A stretch of 64,000 bases of DNA from the NCBI RefSeq assembly GCF_015070855.1, contig NZ_JADDIX010000014.1:1-64000 (forward strand), in the 5' to 3' direction. Of this stretch, positions 8,383-18,140 are shown one piece after another. The notes beneath the pieces are model-generated. The model did no database searches, had not been told where the DNA came from, and saw only the letters and a list, made by a program, of their open reading frames with translations. Source of the stretch: Pseudomonas lopnurensis. GTDB lineage: Bacteria > Pseudomonadota > Gammaproteobacteria > Pseudomonadales > Pseudomonadaceae. Each line of letters begins with the position of its first letter. The first letter of the stretch is position 1. A program made the translations under genes and the position numbers.

Positions 8383-9714
8383 ATGAACAACCTCTGGCGC
8401 CTGCCCATAGGGCTAAGCCTTTTTGCCTGCATCGCCTTTCCCGCTTCTGCTGCCGGCGAGTCGTCCCGATGGGGCTTGGGGGACTGGGGCGGCACTCGCA
8501 CTGAACTGCTCGAAAAAGGTGTGAACTTCACCATCGGCTACGTCGGTGAGGGTGCTGCCAATCTCAGGGGTGGTTATAACGATGACCGCACCGCCCGATA
8601 CACCTCCCAATGGGCCTTGGGCGCCAATCTGGACCTGCAGAAGCTGTTCGGCTGGAACGCCGCCGAGTTCCAGTTGCTGGTCACCGAGCGTAGCGGCAAC
8701 AACCTGTCCAACGAACGCATCGGCGATCCACGTACCGGGCAGCTCAGCTCCGTGCAGGAGGTATGGGGGCGCGGGCAAACCTGGCGCCTGACCCAAATGT
8801 GGTATCGGCAACGGTTTTTCGATGAGGCGCTGGGTCTCAAGATTGGGCGCATGGGCGTCAACGAGGACTTCAACAGCTTCCCTTGCGACTTCCAGAGCCT
8901 GGCGTTCTGTGCTGCCCCCATCGGCAACGTAGCGGGGGATGTCTGGTACAGCGGTCCCGTCAGCCAGTGGGCGCTGCGTGCCAAGTACAACCTGGATGAA
9001 CACTGGGCGGTGCAGATCGGGGTGTTCGAGCAGAACCCCTCGAACCTGGAAACCGGTAATGGCTTCAAGCTCAGTGGCAGCGGCACCCAGGGCGCGTTGG
9101 TCCCGGTAGAGGTGATCTGGAAGCCGACGGTGGGCGCCCATGCGCTTCCCGGCGAGTACCGGCTGGGCTATTACCACAGCAGCGCCAGTGCCAACGACGT
9201 GTATGAGGACGTGGACGGCCGCCCGCAGGGAGTGACCGGTATGACCGCGAAAAGCCGTAGCAGCAAAAGTGGTTGGTGGGTCATGGGCCGACAGCAGCTG
9301 ACGTCGCGAAACGGCGATGCGTCCCGTGGCTTGAGCGTTTTCGCCAGCTTCACCTTCCATGACCGGGAAACCAGCAGCATCGAGAGTTTTCAGAACTTAG
9401 GGCTGGTCTACAACGGTCCGTTCGATGCTCGCCCCAAGGACGATATCGGACTGGGGGTCGCTCGCATCCATGTCAACGACGACGTCACCAAGCGTCAGCG
9501 CCAGATCAATGCTGCCAGCGCCATCACCGACTATGACAACCCGCTGTACGTTCCCGTGCAGCACAGCGAATACAACATCGAACTCAACTACGGGGTGCAT
9601 GTCACCGACTGGCTGACCGTGCGCCCGAACCTGCAATACGTCCGCCACCCGGGCGGTGTTTATGAAGTCGATAACGCACTCGTCGCTGGCGTGAAGCTAC
9701 AGGCAAACTTCTAA
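8383..9714 (+). CDS. OprB-type carbohydrate-selective outer membrane porin
   Basis: A 443-residue outer membrane beta-barrel protein. Residues 1 to about 23 form a signal peptide ending in FPASA-AG. The mature protein starts with the OprB-type signature WGLGDWGGTRTELLEKGV and contains alternating aromatic beta-strand segments typical of OprB porins. It ends in Phe (VKLQANF), as expected for BAM-dependent insertion. It lies between the aldehyde dehydrogenase and the second SDR on the same strand and probably admits the substrate of the pathway. Regulation is most likely from the sigma-54 promoter, as no separate promoter is obvious. Confidence 0.87.
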   Translation: MNNLWRLPIGLSLFACIAFPASAAGESSRWGLGDWGGTRTELLEKGVNFTIGYVGEGAANLRGGYNDDRTARYTSQWALGANLDLQKLFGWNAAEFQLLVTERSGNNLSNERIGDPRTGQLSSVQEVWGRGQTWRLTQMWYRQRFFDEALGLKIGRMGVNEDFNSFPCDFQSLAFCAAPIGNVAGDVWYSGPVSQWALRAKYNLDEHWAVQIGVFEQNPSNLETGNGFKLSGSGTQGALVPVEVIWKPTVGAHALPGEYRLGYYHSSASANDVYEDVDGRPQGVTGMTAKSRSSKSGWWVMGRQQLTSRNGDASRGLSVFASFTFHDRETSSIESFQNLGLVYNGPFDARPKDDIGLGVARIHVNDDVTKRQRQINAASAITDYDNPLYVPVQHSEYNIELNYGVHVTDWLTVRPNLQYVRHPGGVYEVDNALVAGVKLQANF

Positions 9715-9763
9715 TCTCGCGAGATCCCGTGCGCAGCTGTAGCCGCTGTTTGATTTCCCATAA

Positions 9764-10567
<804 letters not shown>

Positions 10568-10662
10568 ACCGAGCCCAGATTGATTGAGCACCATATTGCC
10601 ACTGTGTTGAACGCTAACTTTTTTGAGCGTGCGTGCTGAAGTATCGGGCGCGTTGTGTTGTT

Positions 10663-10700
10663 CCGGCCCTCCTGAAAATCAGGACGGCCGGTTCTTTTTT
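10663..10700 (+). terminator. Intrinsic terminator of the catabolic cluster
   Basis: A 13-base stem with one mismatch (10663-10675 with 10679-10691, CCGGCC...GGCCGG) and a three-base loop is followed by TTCTTTTTT. It sits 95 bases after the last gene of the cluster and marks the likely operon end. Confidence 0.85.
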
Positions 10701-11010
10701 GGCAGATATTGGCTAGTGCGCTGTCTGGTTAGCTTGTTAACTCACCGGGCGTTATGTTGTAGGAGACGGCTTTCTGGCGATCATCGGCAATCATTCAGCT
10801 CCTCAAGGCCGGTTTCCTGATAGCGCTTGCGTAACCTGAAGATGTGAAGATGCACCGGGATCCCCGAGACCGTGGGATCACACGCCATGCAGCAGGATTC
10901 CTCGCTGGTCTGGGCGGCTCGTGGGCTGAGAAACACGGGTCTGCGCCGGCCCGTCGCCTCCTAAGGTCGCCGGTACGAGCACTCGCGAGAAAGAACCGCC
11001 GAGTCGGCGT
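10701..11010. other. Intergenic region without a recognisable gene
   Basis: No reading frame with family features was found between the cluster terminator and the response regulator control region. Read on the minus strand, 10800-10850 encodes a short helix-like peptide (RLRKRYQETGLEEL) reminiscent of the HTH region of IS630-type transposases. The similarity is too short to call. Confidence 0.4.
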
Positions 11011-11032
11011 CTTAAAAAGAAACTAAAGCGCT
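11011..11032 (+). promoter_or_regulatory. Putative response-regulator box before the two-component genes
   Basis: CTTAAAAAGAAACTAAAGCG contains two CTTAA/CTAAA half-sites about 11 bases apart, the geometry bound by OmpR/PmrA-type regulators, followed by GCGCT. The same arrangement recurs at 13252-13288. An autoregulatory site for the regulator starting at 11083 is the simplest reading. Confidence 0.5.
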
Positions 11033-11082
11033 TGCTTCATGATTCCTTGAAAACCCGATGTTCAGGTATGGATAGATGTGAC

Positions 11083-11748
11083 ATGAACCTTCTCCTTGTA
11101 GAAGACGACCAGATGCTGGGCGAGACCATTTGCGACGGAGCACGCCAGAGCGGATGGCACATCGATCACGTCGGCGATGCGAATTCCGCCCGCAGTGCTC
11201 TTGTGGATCACACCTATGCGGCAGTCCTGCTTGATATCGGGCTTCCTGGGGATTCCGGCCTGGGGGTTCTGCGCTCGATGCGTGCCCGCTACGACGCCAC
11301 GCCCGTTCTGATCCTGACCGCACGCGGTCAACTGAGCGAACGGATCGCAGGCCTTGATGCGGGCGCCGACGACTACTTGGTCAAACCGTTCCAGTTCGAC
11401 GAACTCTGGGCGCGCGTGCGCTCCGTCATCCGACGCAGCCAGGGGCATGTCATTCCGGTGTACATCCACGGGGATGTGCGGATCGACCGCAGCCGACGCG
11501 TCGTCACGAAGGCTGGGGTCGAGGTCGTCCTCAGTGCCCACGAGTACCGCACGCTGCTTGGGCTGGTGGAGCGTCCCGGCCATGTCGTGACGCGCGACCA
11601 CTTGCACGACATCGTGTACGGCATGGCCAGCAACGTGGAGAGCAACACCATCGCCGTCTTCATTCATCAGCTGCGCCGCAAGCTGGGCGACGATCTGATC
11701 CGGACCGTTCACGGACTCGGTTATGTCGTCGGACAGCCGAGCGCATGA
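11083..11748 (+). CDS. OmpR-family response regulator (QseB/PmrA-like)
   Basis: A 221-residue two-component response regulator. The receiver domain has the acidic pair EDD (7-9), phospho-acceptor Asp51 in LLDIGLPG and the conserved Lys in DDYLVKPF. The C-terminal winged-helix domain ends in the usual RRKLGDDLIRTVHGLGYV. The start was set at the ATG beginning MNLLLVEDD, where family members begin; upstream in-frame codons add 17 unsupported residues. It overlaps the kinase gene by four bases (ATGA), so regulator and kinase are coupled. The neighbouring MipA/OmpV gene is a likely target. Confidence 0.93.
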   Translation: MNLLLVEDDQMLGETICDGARQSGWHIDHVGDANSARSALVDHTYAAVLLDIGLPGDSGLGVLRSMRARYDATPVLILTARGQLSERIAGLDAGADDYLVKPFQFDELWARVRSVIRRSQGHVIPVYIHGDVRIDRSRRVVTKAGVEVVLSAHEYRTLLGLVERPGHVVTRDHLHDIVYGMASNVESNTIAVFIHQLRRKLGDDLIRTVHGLGYVVGQPSA

Positions 11749-13136
11749 AGTCACGATCCTTCAACGCGCAGTTGGTCCTGGTGATCGTCGGGGTGATCGC
11801 GCTGTGCTGGACTGTCGTGCTCGCTACCGTTCTCACACAGCTCTCGCTCAACCGCACCAGCACCTGGGACGAGAAGCTCGCGGGGGTTGCCACCCAACTG
11901 CTTGTCACCATCCCTGCCGATAGCCGCTTCGAAGGACGCGCCGGACCGGGGCTGAAACTGCGCGAGTTTCCTGATGCCGGATACGAGCCGTTGGCCTTTC
12001 AGATATGGGTCGATCGCAACAGACTGATCGCGAGTACCCCTGGAGCACCCGAATCCCCGCTTCAACCCGGTTTTGCCGATGGCGCTGCCTCGACCCTCGT
12101 CGAAGGGAGCCAGTGGCGCGTCTACTCCGCCTCGGACAGTAGCGGACGGGTAACCGTCCAGGTGGGCAACCTGCAAAGCGTCGTGGACGCGGACATGCGT
12201 CACGAGGCGGCACATGCGTTGATCCTGGCAACCGTGCTGCTGGTGATTGGGGGCTTCGTCATGTGGGCCGTGAGCCAAAGCACCCTCAAGCCCGTACGCG
12301 CGCTCGGGGCGGCCATGCGCCATCGCCGCAGCTTAGATTTCACGCCCTTGCCCCTGGACGGTTTGCCTTGGGAACTGCATCCACTGGTCGACTCTTTCAA
12401 CCATGTGCTCAGGCAACTCGACGAAGCCATCGAAGGCGAGCGCCGCTTCATCGGCGATGCGGCCCATGAGCTGCGCACGCCGCTGTCGGCCTTGCAGGCG
12501 CAGGCCGAGATCGCCCTGCGCGCGACCGATCCTCAGGACAAGGATGCCGCCCTCAGGAAACTGCTGGTGGTGGCCAGGCGCAGCACCCGGCTGTCCGAGC
12601 AATTGCTCGATCTGGCGCGTATCAATGCCGGCGCCAAGATTCCCAAGCACGCACAGGCCGACCTGAGCACGCTCGTGCAGCACGTCGCCCAAGAATTCGA
12701 GGTTTACGCCAGTCAGAATCAGCGCTCGCTCTTCCTGGATGTGCACGCCTGCACGATTCCGGGTGATGTCGATGAGATCGGCATTCTGCTGCGCAATTTG
12801 CTGCACAACGCCATGCGTTACACCGCCGAAGGCGGCAATGTGCTCGTGCGCTGCGGCTATGAACCCCCTGCGCCGACCGGGGCAGCGCCCACGGTCTATC
12901 TGGAAGTCGCCGACGACGGCCGGGGTGTTCCGGCCGCGGAGTGCGAGGCCATTTTCGAGCGCTTCCACCGCGCCGCGGGCACCCCTGTGCGTGGCAGTGG
13001 TATCGGCCTGTCACTGGTCGCCGGAATTGCCAAATCGCACAACGCCACCATCCAGACCGATACTGGCCTTGAGGGCCGTGGGCTCATGGTGCGCGTCGTG
13101 TTCCCTGGCATGGCTGCTTCGCCACGCGCGGACTGA
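11745..13136 (+). CDS. Sensor histidine kinase (QseC/PmrB-like)
   Basis: A 463-residue membrane kinase. Transmembrane segments lie at about residues 9-32 and 156-178 and enclose a periplasmic sensor of about 120 residues. A HAMP-like linker follows, then the H-box with phospho-acceptor His241 (AAHELRTPLSALQAQ), the N-box (LLRNLLHNAMRYT) and the G-boxes (DDGRGV, GSGIGLSLV). It phosphorylates the regulator encoded immediately upstream. The signal sensed cannot be read from the sequence. The stop is followed by a region with a second response-regulator box. Confidence 0.93.
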   Translation: MKSRSFNAQLVLVIVGVIALCWTVVLATVLTQLSLNRTSTWDEKLAGVATQLLVTIPADSRFEGRAGPGLKLREFPDAGYEPLAFQIWVDRNRLIASTPGAPESPLQPGFADGAASTLVEGSQWRVYSASDSSGRVTVQVGNLQSVVDADMRHEAAHALILATVLLVIGGFVMWAVSQSTLKPVRALGAAMRHRRSLDFTPLPLDGLPWELHPLVDSFNHVLRQLDEAIEGERRFIGDAAHELRTPLSALQAQAEIALRATDPQDKDAALRKLLVVARRSTRLSEQLLDLARINAGAKIPKHAQADLSTLVQHVAQEFEVYASQNQRSLFLDVHACTIPGDVDEIGILLRNLLHNAMRYTAEGGNVLVRCGYEPPAPTGAAPTVYLEVADDGRGVPAAECEAIFERFHRAAGTPVRGSGIGLSLVAGIAKSHNATIQTDTGLEGRGLMVRVVFPGMAASPRAD

Positions 13137-13251
13137 TCCGGTCCGGCTCCGACCTTGAAGCCAACCATCTTCACCGACTCGCTGCCATGCATGGTGTCCG
13201 GTACTTGGCATGCAGGTGCCTCTCACATCTTTTTTGCTTCGCAGCCGGTTT

Positions 13252-13288
13252 CTTAACGAAATCCTAAAAGCGCTAAAAAAGGGCTAAA
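13252..13288 (+). promoter_or_regulatory. Putative response-regulator box upstream of mipA
   Basis: Four CTTAA/CTAAA-like half-sites occur in tandem (CTTAAC, CCTAAA, GCTAAA, GCTAAA) with spacings of 10-11 bases. The first part closely resembles the box at 11011, including a following GCGCT. This is the phased direct-repeat layout of OmpR-family binding sites. The next gene is mipA, about 410 bases downstream. Confidence 0.5.
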
Positions 13289-13700
13289 TCCGCTTGGGCA
13301 GTATCCCGCCTCACCGGTGCGTCGTGTCGACGTGCCACGAGATCGGAAAGCTTCATGCTCCCTAGCACACCATGTCCGGGCATACGCCCCCAACTGTTCT
13401 GCATGCAGCGCATTCCGCGCAGGCAATCGCAGGCCGCACCGCGTTTATACCGCAAGGAATTGGTCATCCACGCGTCGCGGTATCGCTATGGGCATACGTT
13501 TCCGCCTGGCGTGGGCACGCCGGTGCTCCTGGCCGCAAGCCGGGCCTCCCCTGCGCCACGGCTCGGCGTCGAACGGCGGTGCATTGCGCCGGCTGCCCAA
13601 GCGCCCTGAGGTGCGACAAGGCTCCAGCCGTCCGGTACCCGCAGCTTGGCTGCAAAGGACAACGATTTTCCTCCCCGAAGCCTTACAGGAAGGGCACCCC
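13289..13700. other. Long gap before mipA, no gene recognised
   Basis: This stretch is open in one frame in continuity with mipA (from 13317), but the translated part shows no family features. A clear signal peptide and ribosome-binding site appear only at 13701. It probably contains the mipA promoter and a long leader. Confidence 0.4.
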
Positions 13701-14489
13701 ATGTATCAACGCAAACTCTCCCGCGCCTCGCTCGCTGCGAACAACCTGGGTCTCATCGCCGCCGTAGCGTTTTCCGCTGCGTGGATCCCCTCGGCATTCG
13801 CACAGGACAATGACAATAGCGGCCACTGGTCGCTGGGCATCGGTGCCGCGGTCATCGACAAGCCCTACCGCGACTTCGATCGCGAAGTGAAGCCCCTGCC
13901 GGTCGTTTCATACGAGAACAAATGGGTTAGCGCCTCCATCCCGACCTTCGACGTCAAGCTATACTCGACCGAATCCCTCTCGTTCCGTCTACGTGCCCGC
14001 TGGGCAGGCGATGGCTATGAAGCGGAGGACTCCCCGGTCCTGGTCGGTATGGATGAGCGCGAGGCCAGCATCTGGGCCGGCGGTGCAGTCATCTGGAAGG
14101 CGGATTTCGCGAATGTCTCTGGTGAAGTGCTAGCCGACGCCATGGGCAACAGCAAGGGAGCGCGCGCCAAGCTACTGATCGATCGGCGCTTTGCAGCGGG
14201 CAAGTTCGGCTTCACACCGCGCCTCGCCGCGGAATGGGTCGACGGCAAGTACGTCGACTACTACTACGGCGTGAGGCAGTCGGAAGCCCGGGCCGATCGC
14301 GCCTTCTATGAGGGCAAGGCCACCACGAACATGCAGTTCGGCCTGCGCATGGACTACACGCCGACGCGCCACCACAGGGTGTTCCTCGATGCCGGCGCCA
14401 CGCGCTTCGGCAGCACCGTCAAGGACAGCTCGCTGGTGGACAAGGCCAACCAGACTTCTTTCGCGCTCGGCTACGTCTATCGCTTCTGA
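13701..14489 (+). CDS. MipA/OmpV-family outer membrane protein
   Basis: A 262-residue protein with a signal peptide ending at about residue 34 (PSAFA-Q). The mature part begins WSLGIGAAVIDKPYRDFD and shows the alternating barrel strands of the MipA/OmpV family, ending in Phe (LGYVYRF). MipA was described as a scaffold for murein enzymes, while OmpV-like relatives respond to salt, metals or antibiotics. The start was chosen at the ATG with AGGAAGGG upstream. A 128-residue longer frame from 13317 has no support. Pairing with a QseBC/PmrAB-like system and repeated regulator boxes suggests it is controlled by that system. Confidence 0.87.
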   Translation: MYQRKLSRASLAANNLGLIAAVAFSAAWIPSAFAQDNDNSGHWSLGIGAAVIDKPYRDFDREVKPLPVVSYENKWVSASIPTFDVKLYSTESLSFRLRARWAGDGYEAEDSPVLVGMDEREASIWAGGAVIWKADFANVSGEVLADAMGNSKGARAKLLIDRRFAAGKFGFTPRLAAEWVDGKYVDYYYGVRQSEARADRAFYEGKATTNMQFGLRMDYTPTRHHRVFLDAGATRFGSTVKDSSLVDKANQTSFALGYVYRF

Positions 14490-14820
14490 CATTGCCAACC
14501 CCACCCGCCATAGGGACTTGTTGCCTATGGCGCAGGAGATCTGTCGGAATGGAGAACATCCAATCACACCTGTTGGCTGAGATCGTGTTGGCACCGGCGG
14601 CTGCCAGCAACACCGTCAAACAGCAGCCCGTGCCTGCCCTGACCGATTTGCCTTCCACCTCCAGCACACGTCGACTCTGCGACCGATGTGCCACAACCAT
14701 CGGCGTCCGCCGTACCCTTGACTCCGCGGGCAACACAGTACGTCGGCTCTAGCTCTCATTAAGGAGAGCAACGCCTATGCTATGTGGTGTCGACCCGAGT
14801 TGCGGCCCCGTCATGGCCGC
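14490..14820. other. Intergenic region, nothing recognised
   Basis: No reading frame here has a credible start, ribosome-binding site or family resemblance. It lies between mipA and a possible broken frame on the minus strand. Confidence 0.4.
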
Positions 14821-15165
14821 CTAAGCGTAGATGGCCGGCCTCAACTCGCCCGAAGCCGCCACACAGACGGAGCAGGCTCCGATGCTTCGTATACCAAGCC
14901 GCCCGCTCGGGATCTTTGACAAGATGCCAATGGCGCGATACACAGCGTCAACGATGTGTTCGACCGGTTGGTACTTCTTCCATGGCGGTCGCTGTAACAC
15001 GGATTCCCGACCCGTTTGCATCGGCTTGGGGAACGCTTCGTCTTAGACCTGCGCCTGCCGCCACCTTGCCAACAGGACCTGCCGGGCACGTCGCTTGGGC
15101 GGTTCGTCCTGACGGTCCTGACCGAGCGTTGTAGCTCCGATAACCAGTTGGCTGATGGTGGACAT
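14821..15165 (-). pseudogene. Possible broken small gene with one internal stop
   Basis: On the minus strand a frame of 115 codons starts at an ATG preceded by AGGTAG (MSTISQLVIGATTLGQ...) and ends at a TAG, interrupted only by a TAA at 15043-15045. The first part is Arg-rich (KRRARQVLLARWRQAQ). The second contains YQPVEHIVDAVYRAIGIL. No family was recognised, so it may be a decayed gene or a chance frame. Confidence 0.3.
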
Positions 15166-15284
15166 GGCTACCTACTTGCCCAGGCTGGCGATTGACACTG
15201 AAACTAACAAAGCTCTCTGCATTTGCCCTGCCAGCTTGGGGCGAGATATGGGCGAAGGCGGGGACGCTTAGGTCTTCTGAACGC

Positions 15285-15689
15285 TCAGTTACGGACCGAG
15301 CGCTTCAACGCAAACGCGCCGTCATCCAGCAGCGCCAAGGCCAGCGCGGTGAAGGCCAGAAACACCGGGTATTCCCAGCCGCCGTTGGCGTTGGTGAAGC
15401 TCCAGCCATTGCCGAAATGCACGCTTGCCGCGGCCAGCAATTGTACGGTGGCGATTGTGGCTACCCAGCGGGCAAACACGCCGAGAATCAGAAACAGGCC
15501 GCCGACGACTTCGAAGGCAATGACGGGATAGGCCAGAAAGCCAGGAAACCCAACGGACTCGAAGAAGCCTGCAGTGCCCGCTGGGGTGAATACCAGCAGT
15601 TTGGTCAGGCCATGGGCGAGAAACATGACGCCAAGGATCAAGCGCAGAACGAGGGGAGCGTAGGATTGGGTGCGGTCAGGAGTGGTCAT
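15285..15689 (-). CDS. DoxX-family membrane protein
   Basis: A 134-residue protein with about four transmembrane helices and the DoxX signature: an N-terminal LRLILGVMFLAHGLTKL helix, then FPGFLAYPVIAFEVVGGLFLILG. DoxX-like proteins are small integral membrane proteins linked to thiol and redox homeostasis, but most members lack a defined activity. It follows the NADP-binding reductase gene on the same strand after 75 bases and is probably co-transcribed with it. A perfect 10-bp hairpin lies in the gap. Confidence 0.9.
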   Translation of the reverse strand: MTTPDRTQSYAPLVLRLILGVMFLAHGLTKLLVFTPAGTAGFFESVGFPGFLAYPVIAFEVVGGLFLILGVFARWVATIATVQLLAAASVHFGNGWSFTNANGGWEYPVFLAFTALALALLDDGAFALKRSVRN

Positions 15690-15718
15690 TTGTTTTCCAA
15701 TGTGTGAGGGATGTCTAT

Positions 15719-15749
15719 CTGGCGCCGCAGCAATTCACAGCGGCGCCAG
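15719..15749 (-). other. Intercistronic hairpin
   Basis: A perfect 10-bp inverted repeat (CTGGCGCCGC with GCGGCGCCAG, 11-base loop) lies between the reductase and doxX genes. It is not followed by a T-run on the minus strand, so it is more likely an mRNA processing or stabilising element than a terminator. Confidence 0.5.
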
Positions 15750-15764
15750 GTTGGTTTGAGAGGG

Positions 15765-16394
15765 TTAACGGCTGAGCCAGGCCGGTGCGACTTGTGTGCC
15801 GAGTCCTGCGCCGTAGCCGAGGTAGATGTTCAGCCCGGCCAGCGCCTCGAGATAACGCGCGTTGACCAGGCCGCCGGCATCCACGGTCCGCCACCCCAGG
15901 CTTTCTGCCAGGGCGGCAGCGGTTTGCTTAGCCCTCGCGCTGTCGCTTGCCAGGAATACACTGCCCTGCTGGCCGTTGGCAAAGTTGGGGCCGGAGGCCA
16001 ATACCTGAGCGAACAGGGTGTTGAAACCTTTAACCAGTTCTACGCCGGGCAGCGCCTTGGCAATTTCCTCGGCGGCACTGGTGCTGTGGCCGATGGTTAG
16101 GCCCATGTAGTCGGCGGTCAGCGGGTTGGTGATATCGATCACCACTCTGCCGTCCAGCCTGCCCAGGCTACTCAGTGCGGCTACGGCGTCTTGGTAAGCG
16201 GTAGCGACGATCACTACTTCGTTCTGACCAAGGGCTTGGTCGGCGGCGAACGCTTCGACGTTTTCATGCTGTGCTGCGACGGCACGTGTCTTGTCCAGAT
16301 CACGGCCGGTGAGGCGAACCTGATGGCCTGCCTGGGACAACTGTTGAGCAAAAGCCGAGCCCATGTTGCCGGTACCGATAAGGGTAATGTTCAT
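15765..16394 (-). CDS. NADP-binding F420 reductase-like oxidoreductase
   Basis: A 209-residue Rossmann protein of the NADP oxidoreductase, coenzyme-F420-dependent family. It starts MNITLIGTGNMGSAFAQQL (GxGxxG at residues 7-12), followed by the second-strand residues RLTGRD expected for NADP, and ITNPL and KGFNTLFAQVL motifs. In pseudomonads such proteins are generally NADPH-dependent reductases of unknown substrate, as F420 is absent. It is divergent from a LysR regulator (103-base gap) and upstream of doxX, suggesting a LysR-controlled pair. CAGGAGATACCGC precedes the ATG. Confidence 0.87.
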   Translation of the reverse strand: MNITLIGTGNMGSAFAQQLSQAGHQVRLTGRDLDKTRAVAAQHENVEAFAADQALGQNEVVIVATAYQDAVAALSSLGRLDGRVVIDITNPLTADYMGLTIGHSTSAAEEIAKALPGVELVKGFNTLFAQVLASGPNFANGQQGSVFLASDSARAKQTAAALAESLGWRTVDAGGLVNARYLEALAGLNIYLGYGAGLGTQVAPAWLSR

Positions 16395-16438
16395 GCGGTA
16401 TCTCCTGGTGTGCGTTTTGATAGGCTCAGTTTAAAGAT

Positions 16439-16449
16439 TCGATATTCGA
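16439..16449. promoter_or_regulatory. Candidate LysR-type operator
   Basis: The palindrome TCGATATTCGA lies in the divergent promoter region between the reductase and the LysR gene. LysR-type regulators usually bind dyads in this position. Assignment is positional only. Confidence 0.35.
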
Positions 16450-16497
16450 GATAAAGCTGCTCTAATGTGACTTATAATTCCGTAAAGTGAGGCAATA

Positions 16498-17442
16498 ATG
16501 GATCGGGCACTGGAGATGCAAGTCTTTTGCGCGGTGGTCGACAAGGGCAGCTTCGTCGGCGCCGTTGAAGCATTGGAAATGTCCAAAGCCGCCGTTTCGA
16601 GACACGTTAACGCGCTGGAGGAACGTCTGGGCGTGCGCTTGTTGCAACGCACGACACGACGCTTATCGCTTACTGAAGAGGGGCGGGTTTTCTACCAACA
16701 AGCGCGGGAAGTGTTGGCGTTGATGGGGGAAGCGGAAAACGCGGTTTCGTCGGGCTCCCATGAGCCTGCTGGTGTCTTGAGAGTGAATGCGCCGGTGAGT
16801 TTTGGTGTGTTGCATTTGGGACCGCTCTGGACGGCTTTTCTGAATCAGCATCCCAAGCTCGAACTGGACATCAGTCTCAACGATCGTCAGGTCGACCTGG
16901 TGGAAGAGGGGTTTGACGTCGCGGTACGGATTGCGCGAATCGAGAGTTCGTCACTCGTGGGACGGCGTTTCGCGAGCACGCGGATGCGTCTGTGTGCGGC
17001 ACCGGACTATCTGACAAACCATCCTCCGCTCAAAAAACCAGAAGACCTGATTGATCACCGCGTGATTGCCTATAGCAACTTTTCGAGCGGTAACGAATGG
17101 CGCTTTACCGGGCCCGATGGTGAGCATAAGGTTGACACGCGCTCAATCATCCGTTGCAACAATGGTGATACCTGCCGAGCCATTGCGTTGAAGGCTGGCG
17201 GCATTTTGCTGCAGCCGAGCTTCATGGTGAGTGAGGATCTTCGTCGTGGCGAGCTGGTGGAGCTGCTGCCGACTTATCGTTCGATAGAGCTGGGCATATA
17301 CGCTGTGTATCCGACCCGCAAACATCTGCCATCCAAGGTGAGGGCATTCATCAATTTTCTGGTCGAGCAGTTCGAAAGCGTTGACTGGGAGTCAGGCTGC
17401 CCGGTTGAACGGACCGAAGCCTGGGCTACAAAGAAGGAGTAA
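16498..17442 (+). CDS. LysR-family transcriptional regulator
   Basis: A 314-residue LTTR. The N-terminal winged helix (about residues 1-60) reads MQVFCAVVDKGSFVGAVEALEMSKAAVSRH..LEERLGVRLLQRTTRRLSLTEEG, followed by a linker helix and a periplasmic-binding-protein-like effector domain. It resembles the CrgA/YafC-type subgroup that usually regulates divergent oxidoreductase genes. It is divergent from the NADP-binding reductase and doxX, its likely targets. TGAGGCAAT supplies the ribosome-binding site. Confidence 0.93.
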   Translation: MDRALEMQVFCAVVDKGSFVGAVEALEMSKAAVSRHVNALEERLGVRLLQRTTRRLSLTEEGRVFYQQAREVLALMGEAENAVSSGSHEPAGVLRVNAPVSFGVLHLGPLWTAFLNQHPKLELDISLNDRQVDLVEEGFDVAVRIARIESSSLVGRRFASTRMRLCAAPDYLTNHPPLKKPEDLIDHRVIAYSNFSSGNEWRFTGPDGEHKVDTRSIIRCNNGDTCRAIALKAGGILLQPSFMVSEDLRRGELVELLPTYRSIELGIYAVYPTRKHLPSKVRAFINFLVEQFESVDWESGCPVERTEAWATKKE

Positions 17443-17481
17443 GGTCCCCTTGCAGCCATTGGCTCTTAACGCCGAAGGACC

Positions 17482-17679
17482 TTAGCTCTTCTCAGGATCG
17501 CCGCCAAACAATTTGCCTGCGCCGGCCCAGTCCGATGGCGCCACGTCTTCAAAAATGACGTAGATATAGTTGGCATCGGTACCGGTGTTTTTCACGATGC
17601 TTTGGGTGATCTCGGCAGCGACAGCCTCCTTCGCAGCGTGGTCTTTCCCTTCGAACCAGCTAACTCGTACGACAGGCAT
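17482..17679 (-). CDS. 4-oxalocrotonate tautomerase-family protein
   Basis: A 65-residue protein in the size range of 4-OT enzymes, with the catalytic Pro right after the initiator Met (MPVVRVSWFEGKD). The helix region KEAVAAEITQSIVKNTG and the strand YIYVIFEDVAPSDW match the family beta-alpha-beta fold. These enzymes act as hexamers with the free amino-terminal proline as general base. The substrate is unknown. It is convergent with the LysR gene and is the last intact core-like gene before the decayed region. Confidence 0.85.
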   Translation of the reverse strand: MPVVRVSWFEGKDHAAKEAVAAEITQSIVKNTGTDANYIYVIFEDVAPSDWAGAGKLFGGDPEKS

Positions 17680-18140
17680 GGGGGAATCCTCTTTTCAGGT
17701 GGGCGCGAATTCATCATTAGGTCTAACCGCACGGTTATTCCGGGCTCAGCCGTATAAGCGCCGAGCGGCAAGAGAAGAATAGGAGAGATCCTGAGGGTGA
17801 TAAATGCGCTATAGATCGCCTATATGTAGAGATTATTTCTCCAATCAGGCGGAGCCCCCCGCAGTAAGCGCGATGAAGTTCGTCTCGATGAAGCGCGTGC
17901 TGATAAACGCAAGCGCAGCGGGCGGACACGGTATGCCGTTGGCGCTGGAGCTTTCGTGGCTGACGAACCAGCAGCTCGCCGAGCTGCTGGTTTCGATTCG
18001 TAGTGGCTGCGATAACCCACACGTTGAGCTTGTCGCGATGATTTGTCGGCGACCGGAGCGAGGTGGTCCGAGGCCGAGAAGCTGAGCCGGGTCCATCCGA
18101 AACGGCATCATCACATCAGCGGGACGAAGAGTGGGCAAGA
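17680..18140. other. Start of decayed region, no intact gene
   Basis: Only short unsupported frames are present. It begins the gene-poor accessory stretch that continues to the ssrA attachment repeat. The homology shared with 21372-21914 starts at about 18141. Confidence 0.4.

Noticed and set aside
10798-10850. Minus-strand peptide RLRKRYQETGLEEL resembling an IS630-type transposase helix-turn-helix
   Set aside because: Only about 16 codons look similar and no terminal repeats or further transposase sequence were found nearby.
17804-18085. Small frame of 93 codons in the decayed region
   Set aside because: No ribosome-binding site, no family resemblance and no partner; probably chance.
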